From NCBI RefSeq assembly GCF_021390645.1, contig NZ_JAJEJT010000002.1, positions 496,001 through 560,000 on the forward strand: DNA of 64,000 nt, written 5' to 3'. The position numbers and the translations under genes were made by a program. Position 1 is the stretch's first letter. Every line of letters begins with the position of its first letter. The notes beneath the pieces were generated by a model. It searched no databases. It worked only from the letters and a program-made list of their open reading frames with translations, and was not told where the DNA came from. Below are positions 43,678 through 52,078 of this stretch, in pieces. This DNA comes from Paraburkholderia flagellata (GTDB taxonomy: Bacteria; Pseudomonadota; Gammaproteobacteria; Burkholderiales; Burkholderiaceae).

Positions 43678-46155
43678 TCAGCGTGAGCGGGAGGCGGATG
43701 GTCGCCCTTGACGCCGTGGACCTCGATTGCCACTGATCGCCGAGGACACGCTTTCGAAAGTGCCAACCCCTGACAAGATCAACGTCTTCCAATTGAAATA
43801 CGGGGCCGTGATGCCGCTCGCGTCCCATATTTGGGTTAAGTAGTCACGAAATTCGGTGGTGCGGTAGTAGCGATGACGTATGTCGAACGATTCAATTTCT
43901 GTCCCGCATCTATGGTTGGCATTTGAGTCAAAAATCGGGGTGTCGAAGACCATTGCATCAAGGTACGCGAATGTCGTAGACCATCGCACTAGGTGATAAG
44001 CCCCGACCGTCGTCACACGAAATGCGTCTGTTAGGTCCTCCGCGTACTCGGTGCCCGAAGTCTCCTCGAACGTGACCCGTTGCGTCGTTTCGATGAGCTT
44101 TTTGTTTGTCATACGGCGAAGCGCACTTTCGCTCTGTTCCAGGCTAAAGCCGTGGCTCTGCATTTCTTGTTTCAGCCGCGTTGCCGTCACGAACCCTTCT
44201 AGATTCCGATGGACCCCGTCGTAGTTGAGGAAGCCCAGGATCAGTGGGCAGAGAAAGTGTTCGCGGGCATCCGGGAACCGGACATCAAAAATGTTCATCG
44301 CCAGCGAAGAGTGGGGATCATAGTTTGAATAGTCGCCTAGCAAAGCGGCCTTCGAGAACTCATGAACAGGGATGACGTAGCTATTGGTTTCTCGGTATAT
44401 TTCAATGATTTTGTCACTGTCAACGTTCGGGCTGCCAGTGAATTTCGTCACAAAGTCGATCATCGAACGGACATTTCCGCCTGTGATATTGGAGAGAAAT
44501 TCTGAAACCGACGGATTCCGTTTCAGAGAATGAAGAAGCGCTTTGAGGAAGGTAGCGATGCTTTCAAGATTCAAGCTCACGCTTGAAATCGATTCCATCG
44601 GTAGCCGTCCTTCCGCAATATTCAGCGCAAACACTAGCCGCTTCTCCAAAACAAGTTCCGGCCGCGGAGGCATGATGTAGAAGACTTTGTTTGGGTATGC
44701 CGATAGAGCGCCGGTCCGCTTCGACTGATGAAAGGTGTTCGGCCGGACGGAGAGGAACACAATCGCCCCCCAGTGTTGGGCTACACCTTGTGAAACGATG
44801 AAGGCCTTTTGTTGTACCTCAAGCTCACGTTGATCTACATTGTCAAAGATGATGATCACTTGCTTGCTCGTCATTTTCTGAATCTGCTTGATCGAAACAC
44901 GCAAGTGTTCTTCGTTATTTGAGATCTTTACGGATAGGAACTCGAGAAGCTTCTCTTCGAAAAGACCAGGGTTTGAACTAGCGAGATTGCCCCAAATGCC
45001 GCCGCGAAAGCGCTTGATGTCCTCTTTGTACGCCGTCTGGATGAAGTCGTTGGAGTTGGTGTCGATCTGATACTTGTCATAAAGTTGCTTCTCGACCTCT
45101 ACCCGCACATATTCTTCCAGTCCTGCATCCAGAAAGGCGTTCACGCCCAGGTCCAGATAGACGTAGATGGACCGCTTGAACTCCTCCTCGGCTTCCACCA
45201 GCATCAGATTCTTGATGAAGGAGGTCTTTCCCACCCCGACGTCACCCAATAGGATGATCGGACGGCGAGAAAGACTTTCTGCCAAAATCTCTGACGTGAC
45301 TGCCTTCCCCTTTGACTTCACTGGCACAACGGCGGGCGCCTCTTCGCTAGGGTGGAACAGGGCAGCGTACCTTGTCTTAAGAAGGTTTTTGCTGACCAAC
45401 GCATCTTGGGCCAAAGGGCCACTCTCGCAGTAGCATTCTCGGTAAAAGCGCTCTTCTAGTTCTTCGGTACGCGCGATGTCCTCAAGAAGAAGCTCGGCGA
45501 CCATCCGAAGGCTATTGCGCGACGCGCTTTGATAGCGGAATGTGGGATGATTGGCCAACCGAGTCGAAATTTTCTCAGGAATTCCGGCGATGCCATTAGC
45601 ATCGAGATAGGCCAAAAGTTTGTTTGACGTCGCACCGAGAGGCGAGATCAAGTTGAAAATCAGGGGGAACTCTTCCTGAAGCTGTTTGAACCCATCGACG
45701 ACGAGCGCCCGACCTTCAAGCGGCGGCTTAGCATCGATTCGCGTCGCTACGAACACAATCAACTGTGGACCGTTGCAGATCGCTGCATATCTGACACCGC
45801 GTCGGGCACAATAGCCTTGAACTTGTTCGACGGCCGCCTTAGCTTCGTCGCTCAGGCCCATCAGTTGGCGGATCGGCACCAGGAGCTCACCGTGTTTGCG
45901 GACAGGAATTTCGAAGTGCACCGCGTCGCGCTTGGCCTCCAATATAAGAGCGGTCGGACTCCCTAGTTCATAGTCGCTTCGTTCGCCGCTCAGGTATTTC
46001 TCGACAGGGATCTCAGTGCGCTCCCACCCCAGGCAATCGGTCAACAACACATCGATGTAGTGGAAGCGCGTCTCGGCTTCATTCTTGCATCCTGTCTCGG
46101 TGTATTTCTCCACGAGACGTTGAAGGTTTTTTGACGCCGTTTCGTAGTCGATCAT
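43678..46155 (-). CDS. HsdR-N-type nuclease fused to P-loop NTPase, defence candidate
   Basis: 825-aa protein. Residues about 1-170 resemble the N-terminal nuclease domain of type I restriction HsdR subunits (PD-(D/E)xK): Asp61 in ERSDYEL, Glu73 and Lys75 in LILEAKRD, and a QxxxY element QVQGY (111-115) with AICNGPQLIVFVAT. A P-loop NTPase follows with Walker A GDVGVGKTS (304-312) and Walker B VIIIFDNVD (433-441); the rest is helical. No methylase or specificity gene is adjacent, so it is not a type I system. Start at ATG 46155; the ribosome site is weak. An isolated nuclease-NTPase beside recombinases and an IS remnant fits a single-gene antiphage or anti-plasmid system, which is inference. 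Confidence 0.75.
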   Translation of the reverse strand: MIDYETASKNLQRLVEKYTETGCKNEAETRFHYIDVLLTDCLGWERTEIPVEKYLSGERSDYELGSPTALILEAKRDAVHFEIPVRKHGELLVPIRQLMGLSDEAKAAVEQVQGYCARRGVRYAAICNGPQLIVFVATRIDAKPPLEGRALVVDGFKQLQEEFPLIFNLISPLGATSNKLLAYLDANGIAGIPEKISTRLANHPTFRYQSASRNSLRMVAELLLEDIARTEELEERFYRECYCESGPLAQDALVSKNLLKTRYAALFHPSEEAPAVVPVKSKGKAVTSEILAESLSRRPIILLGDVGVGKTSFIKNLMLVEAEEEFKRSIYVYLDLGVNAFLDAGLEEYVRVEVEKQLYDKYQIDTNSNDFIQTAYKEDIKRFRGGIWGNLASSNPGLFEEKLLEFLSVKISNNEEHLRVSIKQIQKMTSKQVIIIFDNVDQRELEVQQKAFIVSQGVAQHWGAIVFLSVRPNTFHQSKRTGALSAYPNKVFYIMPPRPELVLEKRLVFALNIAEGRLPMESISSVSLNLESIATFLKALLHSLKRNPSVSEFLSNITGGNVRSMIDFVTKFTGSPNVDSDKIIEIYRETNSYVIPVHEFSKAALLGDYSNYDPHSSLAMNIFDVRFPDAREHFLCPLILGFLNYDGVHRNLEGFVTATRLKQEMQSHGFSLEQSESALRRMTNKKLIETTQRVTFEETSGTEYAEDLTDAFRVTTVGAYHLVRWSTTFAYLDAMVFDTPIFDSNANHRCGTEIESFDIRHRYYRTTEFRDYLTQIWDASGITAPYFNWKTLILSGVGTFESVSSAISGNRGPRRQGRPSASRSR

Positions 46156-46350
46156 TTGTAGCCCGTAGATCCGCTGCTCTGGTGGTCTTTTCGGGCATTG
46201 TAACCGCCACCACGTGAGCAAAATCGAACCACGACAGCCAAAAGCCTCGATTCAACATCGCGGCTAGCCAAACGGCATATTCCTTCGCGTGTCAAGCACC
46301 CAGTGTGTGCATCAACCTCTTGGCCGTCCGAAAACTGCATGTATTGGTTG

Positions 46351-46866
46351 TCACCGACGCTCCCACTTGATGGGCCCAATTCTTTGCAACTCCTGCATTA
46401 GGCGCCGTCGCAAGCGACCCAAAGACTTGCGTGCTTCCTCAACGGTCGCATAGTCCTTCTGTAGGTACCAGTAGCCCTCGGCGGCAATCGCCTCAAGTTC
46501 GGAGATAGCGTACCTTCCTGTTTGCACCTCAAGCGCGAGCCGACCTATCTCATCCCGCGGATGCCGGTTCCAGATGCGTCGCAACTCGTCGTCGAGCGGC
46601 GTGACGAACGGTGGTAGGCCGTACCTGCATCGTTCAGTGCGCACGCGCCGGTCGCGATGCCACGGCACGTCGGCGGCCGGTGGGTCCACGGCCGGGCCGA
46701 CCGAATGCATCCGGTCCCGCTTCGTATGCTCGAGCCGGTAGACGCACATGTCGTAGGCGTACCAGTCGGATCGGGCTTCCTCATCGGTAAGCCATATCGG
46801 CGTGGGCACGAAGCGGGTTTTGACCTCGTCCCAGACTGCCCACTTGTATTCCCAAACCGGCTCCAT
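46351..46866 (-). CDS. Protein of unknown function, divergent from SRAP gene
   Basis: 171-aa hydrophilic protein with many Trp and Arg residues (MEPVWEYKWAVWDEVKTRFV, WLTDEEARSDWYAYDMCVYR, and a C-terminal basic helix SLGRLRRRLMQELQRI). I recognise no family. The start at ATG 46866 is only 16 bp from a perfect LexA box shared with the divergent SRAP gene, so it may be damage-inducible. It lies 195 bp upstream of the nuclease-NTPase gene on the same strand. Confidence 0.65.
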   Translation of the reverse strand: MEPVWEYKWAVWDEVKTRFVPTPIWLTDEEARSDWYAYDMCVYRLEHTKRDRMHSVGPAVDPPAADVPWHRDRRVRTERCRYGLPPFVTPLDDELRRIWNRHPRDEIGRLALEVQTGRYAISELEAIAAEGYWYLQKDYATVEEARKSLGRLRRRLMQELQRIGPIKWERR

Positions 46867-46881
46867 GACCTGACAAAAAGA

Positions 46882-46897
46882 CTGTATGGATGTACAG
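46882..46897. promoter_or_regulatory. LexA (SOS) box
   Basis: CTGTATGGATGTACAG fits the LexA consensus CTGT-N8-ACAG exactly and lies in the 88-bp divergent region between the unknown 171-aa gene and the SRAP gene. The known link of SRAP proteins with the SOS response supports it. Confidence 0.8.
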
Positions 46898-46954
46898 TAT
46901 ATCCAGGAACGCAAGCAGGCGGGCAAGACGTCTTTGCCTCGACGGAGGAGCCCT

Positions 46955-47636
46955 ATGTGCACGAACTACGCGGCAGCGCGCCGCGACCGGATATTCAAGC
47001 AGTTCGGCGTCGAGCCGCCCGATAGTCCGTGGCGGGACGAGGTGTACAAGGACTATCCGGCACCAATTGTCAGACGCGTCGCCGACGCAGAGAGCCGACG
47101 TCGCAACGTTCGGAATGGCGCCGCGCAAGCATATTCCGCCCGGCGTCGGTGTTTTCGACACGATGAACGCGCGCGCGGAGACGGTTGGCGAGAAGCGTAG
47201 CTTCAGCGGCGCGTGGAAGCGGCTGCAGTTGTGCCTTATCCCGTGCGAAGCGTTCTATGAGCCCAACTATGAGAGCGGGAAAGCCGTGCGATGGCGCATC
47301 AACATGGCCTCCGATGAACCATTTGCCATTGCAGGGCTGTGGCGCGAGTGGGATGACGGTGACGAAGGCAAGGCGCTGTCGTTCACGATGCTGACCGTCA
47401 ATTCAAGTGAGCATCCGCTCATGAAGCGCTTCCACAAGCCGGGTGACGAGAAACGCTCCGTTGTCATTGTGCGACCAACTGACTATGAGAATTGGCTCGG
47501 CAGCGACTCAACGGACGGAGCGCGTTCGTTCCTGAATCTCTTCCCGGCTGAACTGATGCATGCCGAGGCGTTCCCCGCGCCGCCGCGTGGGCCAAAGAGC
47601 ACTACAGACAAGCCGGAAGCGGAAGCCGAGAAATGA
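46955..47636 (+). pseudogene. SRAP (YedK/HMCES-type) gene, frameshifted
   Basis: SOS-response-associated peptidase family, whose members crosslink to abasic sites in single-stranded DNA through the N-terminal cysteine. Cys2 is present (MCTNYAAARRDRIFKQFGVE) behind a GGAGG ribosome site. The rest of the domain is in another frame: FGMAPRKHIPPGVGVFDTMN, ARAETVGEKRSFSGAW, IPCEAFYEPNYESG, and SSEHPLMKRFHKPGDEKR with the catalytic His. Adding one AG unit to the AGAGAG run at 47089-47094 restores a continuous 227-aa frame (VADAE-RADVATFGM). So either one dinucleotide was lost, or this is a sequencing error. The last codons overlap the next gene (ATGA). Confidence 0.8.
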
Positions 47637-47992
47637 AGAGGTTGGATGACGAAACGAAGGCTGAGCTGCTTACGTTCCTCGTGGTCGGCCAGCTGTTCGC
47701 ATTTGCTCGAAGCGGCGAGTGGTTGCGTACCCTCCATCTCATCGAGTCTGCGCAAATTTGGCTCAGCTCAAACGGCGCCGAATGCGATTGGCTGGAGCGC
47801 GCACAGCTCGTCGAGGCGTGCCGGGTGGTCGCATTAAAGGCGCTTGATTTGCCGTTCCCACAAGCCGAGGTCGACCTAGTACAGCTCTTCAATCTGAATC
47901 GTGGCTGGTTTCTAGACTATAGGAAGCCCGTGGTCCAGCAGATTCACGCGATGTGCGTTGCGCATCTCTCCCGTGATGCAAGCTTGATTTAG
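47633..47992 (+). CDS. Unknown protein coupled to the SRAP gene
   Basis: 119-aa acidic, helical protein (MKRLDDETKAELLTFLVVGQ, LRTLHLIESAQIWLSSNGAE, LFNLNRGWFLDYRKPVVQQI) with no family I recognise. Its ATG overlaps the SRAP stop as ATGA, so it would be translated with SRAP and under the same LexA box. The frameshift in SRAP may reduce this coupling. Confidence 0.65.
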   Translation: MKRLDDETKAELLTFLVVGQLFAFARSGEWLRTLHLIESAQIWLSSNGAECDWLERAQLVEACRVVALKALDLPFPQAEVDLVQLFNLNRGWFLDYRKPVVQQIHAMCVAHLSRDASLI

Positions 47993-48116
47993 CTGGCCGG
48001 CCATGGAGGCGAAGTTCGTCAAAGGCTGGTGGATTCTGGACCGCCTGCCTGCTGCGGCACTGCCGTCCGGATTACGATTTTCCCGGCTCATGCACATCTG
48101 AGCCTACGGCGCTCGT

Positions 48117-48569
48117 TCAGGAATATGGTGGTTGCCAGACAAGCGTAGCGAGTTTTTCGCCAACGTTGGTGACGTTCGCAAGCGGAATAAACTGCCTAAC
48201 TGAAACGAGGAAGATGTACTGCTGCAGTTCCGAGTACCAGAAAGCCGGTGGGAGCAGGGAAAGGGAATAGTAGCCACCAAGGCCGGCGTTGGGGATGGGT
48301 GTGGGACCCCCGGATACATTCAGTGTGACGGGGCCAGGCCGGGCCGGGTTGGACGGGCCGGGGCTCAGGCGGATGAAGCTGAATGCATCCGTTGTGAGGT
48401 CGGTTACTGCATTCCCCTGGTTGTCGCGTACGCGGACTATCGCGCTGATGCCGCGCACTTGCGCTTCACCAGGATAGTCATCGATGTACCAGCTGAGCGC
48501 CGCCTCGACACTCAGCGTTTCCTGTTCAACCGACGGAAACCTTGGATGACTCGGGGGAGCGGTGACCAT
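48117..48569 (-). CDS. Unknown protein, beta-rich
   Basis: 150-aa protein without signal peptide or membrane helix. The sequence alternates short hydrophobic strands with Pro- and Gly-rich turns (ISAIVRVRDNQGNAVTDLTT, FSFIRLSPGPSNPARPGPVT, VSGGPTPIPNAGLGGYYSLS), suggesting an immunoglobulin-like or other beta-sandwich fold. Start at ATG 48569. It is isolated from its neighbours. No functional call. Confidence 0.55.
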   Translation of the reverse strand: MVTAPPSHPRFPSVEQETLSVEAALSWYIDDYPGEAQVRGISAIVRVRDNQGNAVTDLTTDAFSFIRLSPGPSNPARPGPVTLNVSGGPTPIPNAGLGGYYSLSLLPPAFWYSELQQYIFLVSVRQFIPLANVTNVGEKLATLVWQPPYS

Positions 48570-48825
48570 GAGCGACCTCGGGGCGAAGACCAGGTTGGGT
48601 GTTCCTCCAGCCTAGAAGTCGTCAGCTCCGTATTCAAGCCCATCACCACCGTTTTGCTTGCCGTTGCACTGAAACGGTGGACGGTGGCATCGAGTGAGGA
48701 CCTTGGTCGACGCTTCGTTGTTACATCGCAGCCGTTGCCAGGACAGCGAGACTCTACGCGATGCTACATGAGCATGTGAAACGGGCGTGGAAGCGTACTG
48801 AGGAGGAAACTAGCGAGGTCTTCCT

Positions 48826-49155
48826 TCAGTACGCATCCGGTTTCGTTATTTTTTTACCCTTGAGGGTGAACGCGGCGAGAAGCGACTGAACGTCGACCTG
48901 CAGTCCCTGGAGCAAAAGCAGGCGCGCGTGGAGCACCGTATTTTCGAGCACGAGTTTCGCGGTGCTCAGAAGGTACATCGCATGAACCTCGGAAACCGAC
49001 ATGTCTCCTTCGACAACATGATGCCGTTCGACGAGCGAGCTCAAGACGAGACGTCTGAGGTCATCCTCTCCGAACGGCAAGTCGGCGTAGTCTATGGGGT
49101 CCTCGGCTTCGACCTCTCGTAGCATGTCAACAAGGGTTTCGGTGCTCACTTCCAT
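48826..49155 (-). CDS. Small helical protein of unknown function
   Basis: 109-aa protein, acidic in the N-terminal 35 residues (MEVSTETLVDMLREVEAEDP) and strongly helical and leucine-rich afterwards (MYLLSTAKLVLENTVLHARL, LLLQGLQVDVQSLLAAFTLK), with a short Lys-rich end. No signal peptide. I do not recognise a family. Start at ATG 49155, preceded by GGAGCTGGCAC. Confidence 0.55.
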   Translation of the reverse strand: MEVSTETLVDMLREVEAEDPIDYADLPFGEDDLRRLVLSSLVERHHVVEGDMSVSEVHAMYLLSTAKLVLENTVLHARLLLLQGLQVDVQSLLAAFTLKGKKITKPDAY

Positions 49156-49297
49156 GTGCCAGCTCCTCGACGTTGGTCAGACGGTCCATGAAGTGCTTCC
49201 AGACTAACGTTTCCCGTGTGGACCGTCCAGCATTCTCCAATACGCAGCAGTCTTTGTACCTGCGAGTACCCAGGGAAGCGGAGCTCCGTTGGCCATG

Positions 49298-49399
49298 TTA
49301 ATAGCGGTGGTAGTAGCCGCCTGCAGGTACGACGATGCAGCCGCTCAACGCGGTCCCGAGACATACAGCCATCAGCGCTAGCGCGAAAATTCGTTTCAT
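49298..49399 (-). CDS. Small lipoprotein
   Basis: 33-aa lipoprotein precursor. The signal peptide MKRIFALALMAVCLGTAL is followed by the lipobox LSGC (Cys21), leaving a mature peptide of only 13 residues, CIVVPAGGYYHRY. A GAGGAAC ribosome site precedes ATG 49399. Peptides of this kind with GGYYxxY tails are frequent in Burkholderiaceae; their function is unknown. Confidence 0.7.
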   Translation of the reverse strand: MKRIFALALMAVCLGTALSGCIVVPAGGYYHRY

Positions 49400-49634
49400 A
49401 CGTTCCTCACTTGTCGGTAGTGAAGGCAATATATTTGGAGCGCAAATTACCGGTGTGTTTGTGTGTAACGAGACGTGTAATTTGAAACACCTGAGCCGTC
49501 CACGGGCGCACTCGGACATCCGCCTCATACGAAATAATCCGTTTCAGAACTCACATCTCGTCAGTCAACATCGTGGTCGTCCCTGGCGTTGAGGAGGTGA
49601 GCGGCGAGAAGCCGTCCCCTCAACGGAATCGGAG

Positions 49635-49970
49635 ATGAACATGCACAACGTTGCCTACAAAATCGCGGCGGTTGCTGTACTTGCTATGTCATTCGCAGGC
49701 ACCGCGTCGGCGCAGACCAACTGGGATGCAACTCACCCGCGTCGCGCAGAAGTCAATCACCGCCTGGCGAATCAGGACCGACGCATTCACCAGGAGGTGC
49801 GCGAAGGGGAAATGTCGCGCGCCGAGGCGGCGAGACTCCATCGAGATGACCATCAGATTCGGCAGGAGGAGCGCGACATGGCAAGACAGGACGGCAGCCA
49901 TATCACCCGGCGAGAGGACTACGTGCTAAACCAGCAGGAGAATCATGTAAGCCGACAAATCGGCCAGTAA
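49635..49970 (+). CDS. Exported helical protein of unknown function
   Basis: 111-aa precursor. A signal peptide (KIAAVAVLAMSFAGTASAQ, cleavage after residue 26) leads to an 85-residue, highly charged mature part rich in Arg, His, Glu and Gln (NHRLANQDRRIHQEVREGEM, RAEAARLHRDDHQIRQEERD), likely one or two long helices. Relatives are common exported proteins of Burkholderiaceae. It is divergent from the small lipoprotein gene. ATG 49635 has an upstream CGGAGATG site. Confidence 0.75.
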   Translation: MNMHNVAYKIAAVAVLAMSFAGTASAQTNWDATHPRRAEVNHRLANQDRRIHQEVREGEMSRAEAARLHRDDHQIRQEERDMARQDGSHITRREDYVLNQQENHVSRQIGQ

Positions 49971-50060
49971 CGCTTTCGTCGACGGTGGACAAGGCACGAA
50001 CTGGGGGAGTGGCTACGCTCTCCCCAGCGTCGGTAGGCCACAGACTTGCCGGAGGAGAGC

Positions 50061-50363
50061 ATGAAAGGCACGAGTGAAAAGTCTCTGCGTTGGCAGGTCG
50101 AAAAATGGCTAAGTCCGCTTTTCGCACGGCCGGTTCACGTGATTGAGTTCGGTCGTACACGATGGGGCGGGGGGCGCTATGTGTACGTCGCGACCGCAGA
50201 CGGGGCCCGCGCGCTGTACTTTTTTCGGCATGACGATGGTGGCTGGAGCGTTTTGCCTGATGGAAAGGTTTGTCGAACAGGCGCCGCAAGCGGGCAAGCA
50301 GCCCATCCACCTCATGTGCAAAGACCGGCGCGTCGAACTCTACAGGCGGCTCGGTATCCTTGA
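50061..50363 (+). CDS. Small protein of unknown function, possibly frameshifted at the end
   Basis: 100-aa frame behind a strong GGAGGAG ribosome site. Residues 1-70 look like a real protein (SLRWQVEKWLSPLFARPVHV, TRWGGGRYVYVATADGARAL, YFFRHDDGGWSVLP). The last 30 residues (RTGAASGQAAHPPHVQRPAR) have the composition of out-of-frame GC-rich DNA, so an ancestral end may lie in another frame. No family recognised. Confidence 0.5.
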   Translation: MKGTSEKSLRWQVEKWLSPLFARPVHVIEFGRTRWGGGRYVYVATADGARALYFFRHDDGGWSVLPDGKVCRTGAASGQAAHPPHVQRPARRTLQAARYP

Positions 50364-50573
50364 CAGCGACCGACAAAGACGCAGGCGGTCATCACGCGGT
50401 TTGCTTCAGCGACCGGGCTATCGCGCGAATGCGTAGACGCGTTCTACGAAGAGCAAAACGGCAGCCAGAATCATTGCGGCGCCGGAGAGCAATCCGAACA
50501 GAAGGAGTTTGCTTGTCGTTGAACTCAAGGCGTTAGGGCGTTGGGGCTCAGAGAGTAGCGATTTTTGCCATGT

Positions 50574-51296
50574 TTAGTCGAAGTCGCTCGGACCGCCAAG
50601 CATTCGGCATAGCGCCGACAAGTCACTGATAGTGAAATATCGGCTGGCCTCGCCTTGTTTCAGTTTCACTGGCGACTGGACATGGGGGCGTACAAGCCAC
50701 GCCGCCTGGAGGCCGGCGTCCACGGCGCCCAGCACGTCGAGGTGAAGGTCATCGCCGACATGAAGTAGCCCCGCAGGCGGTACACCAACAATGCGCGCGG
50801 CGACATGAAATATTTCGGCCTGCGGCTTCGCGATTCCAACGGAACTCGCGCTTACAGTTGCTTGAAAGAACTCACTGCCACCAGTTAAGCGCAAGTCGGC
50901 ATTGCCATTGGTCACGGCAACGAGTGGGAATCTAGCGCTAAGCCACTGCAGCGCGGGCAGCACGTCTTCAAAGAACTCGACTTGCTGTCGCGCAGCGTAG
51001 AAAGTTTCGTAGGCCAGGTCGGTCAGCGAGACGTCTTCTTTTGCCAGTTCTAGTGCGCGAGCAATTGAGCCAACTCGCAACGCGCGAAAGTCGCCCGCGA
51101 GGTCTGGGCGCGAGCGCTCATATGCGTCCCGTATCTCGGCAAGCGCCAGCCGCGTGGGTAACGCGTCCGCGGTTTTGGGGGCGTTTTCCACGAGCCACGA
51201 ATGCAAAGCCGCTTCGGCGCGTTCTACCGCAGTTCCGAATGACCACAACGTGTCGTCGAGGTCGAAGGAAATCGCTGATACCTTGCTTAGACGCAT
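50574..51296 (-). CDS. HAD-superfamily hydrolase
   Basis: 240-aa haloacid-dehalogenase-like phosphatase of subfamily IA. Motif I is SFDLDDTLW (nucleophile Asp and acid/base Asp), motif II VAVTNGNADL (Thr), motif III KPQAEIF (Lys) and motif IV HVGDDLHLDVLGAVDAG. A helical cap lies between motifs I and II. It resembles YigB/FMN-phosphatase-like proteins, but the substrate cannot be read from the sequence. Start at ATG 51296, overlapping the 3' end of the upstream ybaK-like gene by 10 bp, so the two are co-transcribed. Confidence 0.9.
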   Translation of the reverse strand: MRLSKVSAISFDLDDTLWSFGTAVERAEAALHSWLVENAPKTADALPTRLALAEIRDAYERSRPDLAGDFRALRVGSIARALELAKEDVSLTDLAYETFYAARQQVEFFEDVLPALQWLSARFPLVAVTNGNADLRLTGGSEFFQATVSASSVGIAKPQAEIFHVAARIVGVPPAGLLHVGDDLHLDVLGAVDAGLQAAWLVRPHVQSPVKLKQGEASRYFTISDLSALCRMLGGPSDFD

Positions 51297-51766
51297 AGGG
51301 GTGTAACGATAGGCTGCGCGATGCGCACGTAGTCTGACGAGTTGAGAACAATCGACCTGTCCAGTCGCCCAGCGTTGAAGGCAATTTCGTCGAAGCTCTC
51401 CAGGAGGCCTCGGTCTACAACCAGCTTGATGGCAGGAGAGAGCGCAAAAGGAGGAATTGAGCCGACTACGCAACCGGTTTCGCGTTCAGCATCTTCCGCG
51501 GTTGCAAGCGTCGCTTTCTTGACATGACCGGCCGCGGCGACCTTTTTGAAGTCCAGCTTCTGGTCTCCAGGAAGAATGGCAAGAATCAACGTTCGCCCCT
51601 CATCCTTGCCCGTGCAGAGCATTGCCTTCGCGCCTTGGCCAGGGGCCGTTCCGCGGATTGCGGCGACCAGGTCCGACCGCCCCTCAGCGGGGTGTTCGAT
51701 GATTCGATATCTGGCGCCCTCGCTATCAAGGATGGCCACAAGCCTCTCGTAAACAGTCGTCGACAT
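51287..51766 (-). CDS. YbaK/ProX-type aminoacyl-tRNA deacylase
   Basis: 159-aa trans-editing domain protein of the YbaK/INS superfamily, which hydrolyses mischarged aminoacyl-tRNAs. Family features are YRIIEHPAEGRSDLVAAIRG, GAKAMLCTGK (the lysine region of the active site), LPGDQKLDFKKVA and GCVVGSIPPFALSP with the conserved glycine and proline loop. The length is typical for free-standing members. It is the first gene of a pair with the HAD phosphatase. Confidence 0.88.
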   Translation of the reverse strand: MSTTVYERLVAILDSEGARYRIIEHPAEGRSDLVAAIRGTAPGQGAKAMLCTGKDEGRTLILAILPGDQKLDFKKVAAAGHVKKATLATAEDAERETGCVVGSIPPFALSPAIKLVVDRGLLESFDEIAFNAGRLDRSIVLNSSDYVRIAQPIVTPLCV

Positions 51767-52078
51767 GGCGCTAGTTGTTCTGGAAATGAGTTGTTCAATC
51801 CGGGTAATGATACGGCGTCCTGAGCCTGGCTCGGTTCAGGGCGCATCCCCCGGCGGAAGTTATCCCTCGCTGAGATCATCCGTTTGTACGACCGCTGTCG
51901 CACGCGCTGTCGGCATCGGGGAAAAGCAGCAAAGGCGGTCCAACGTCTCACGCTGCAACCCAACGATGGAACAAATCAGCGCTGACGCAACAATAGGCAG
52001 TGCTAATAGCGACCCTCGTATCTGCCACGGGCGCGGGCTATCGTCAATTCACAGCGCGCGCATACGCCCATGATTGGC
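51767..52078. other. Intergenic region without recognisable feature
   Basis: 312 bp between two leftward genes, downstream of the MFS permease and upstream of the deacylase. A weak hairpin (CCTGAGCC...GGTTCAGG near 51821-51842) is the only structure noted. The promoter of the deacylase-HAD pair should be here. Confidence 0.35.

Noticed and set aside
50376..50573. Possible short membrane peptide on the minus strand
   Set aside because: A hydrophobic stretch can be read, but the frame has no ATG ahead of the helix and no ribosome site; only a TTG start would be possible.
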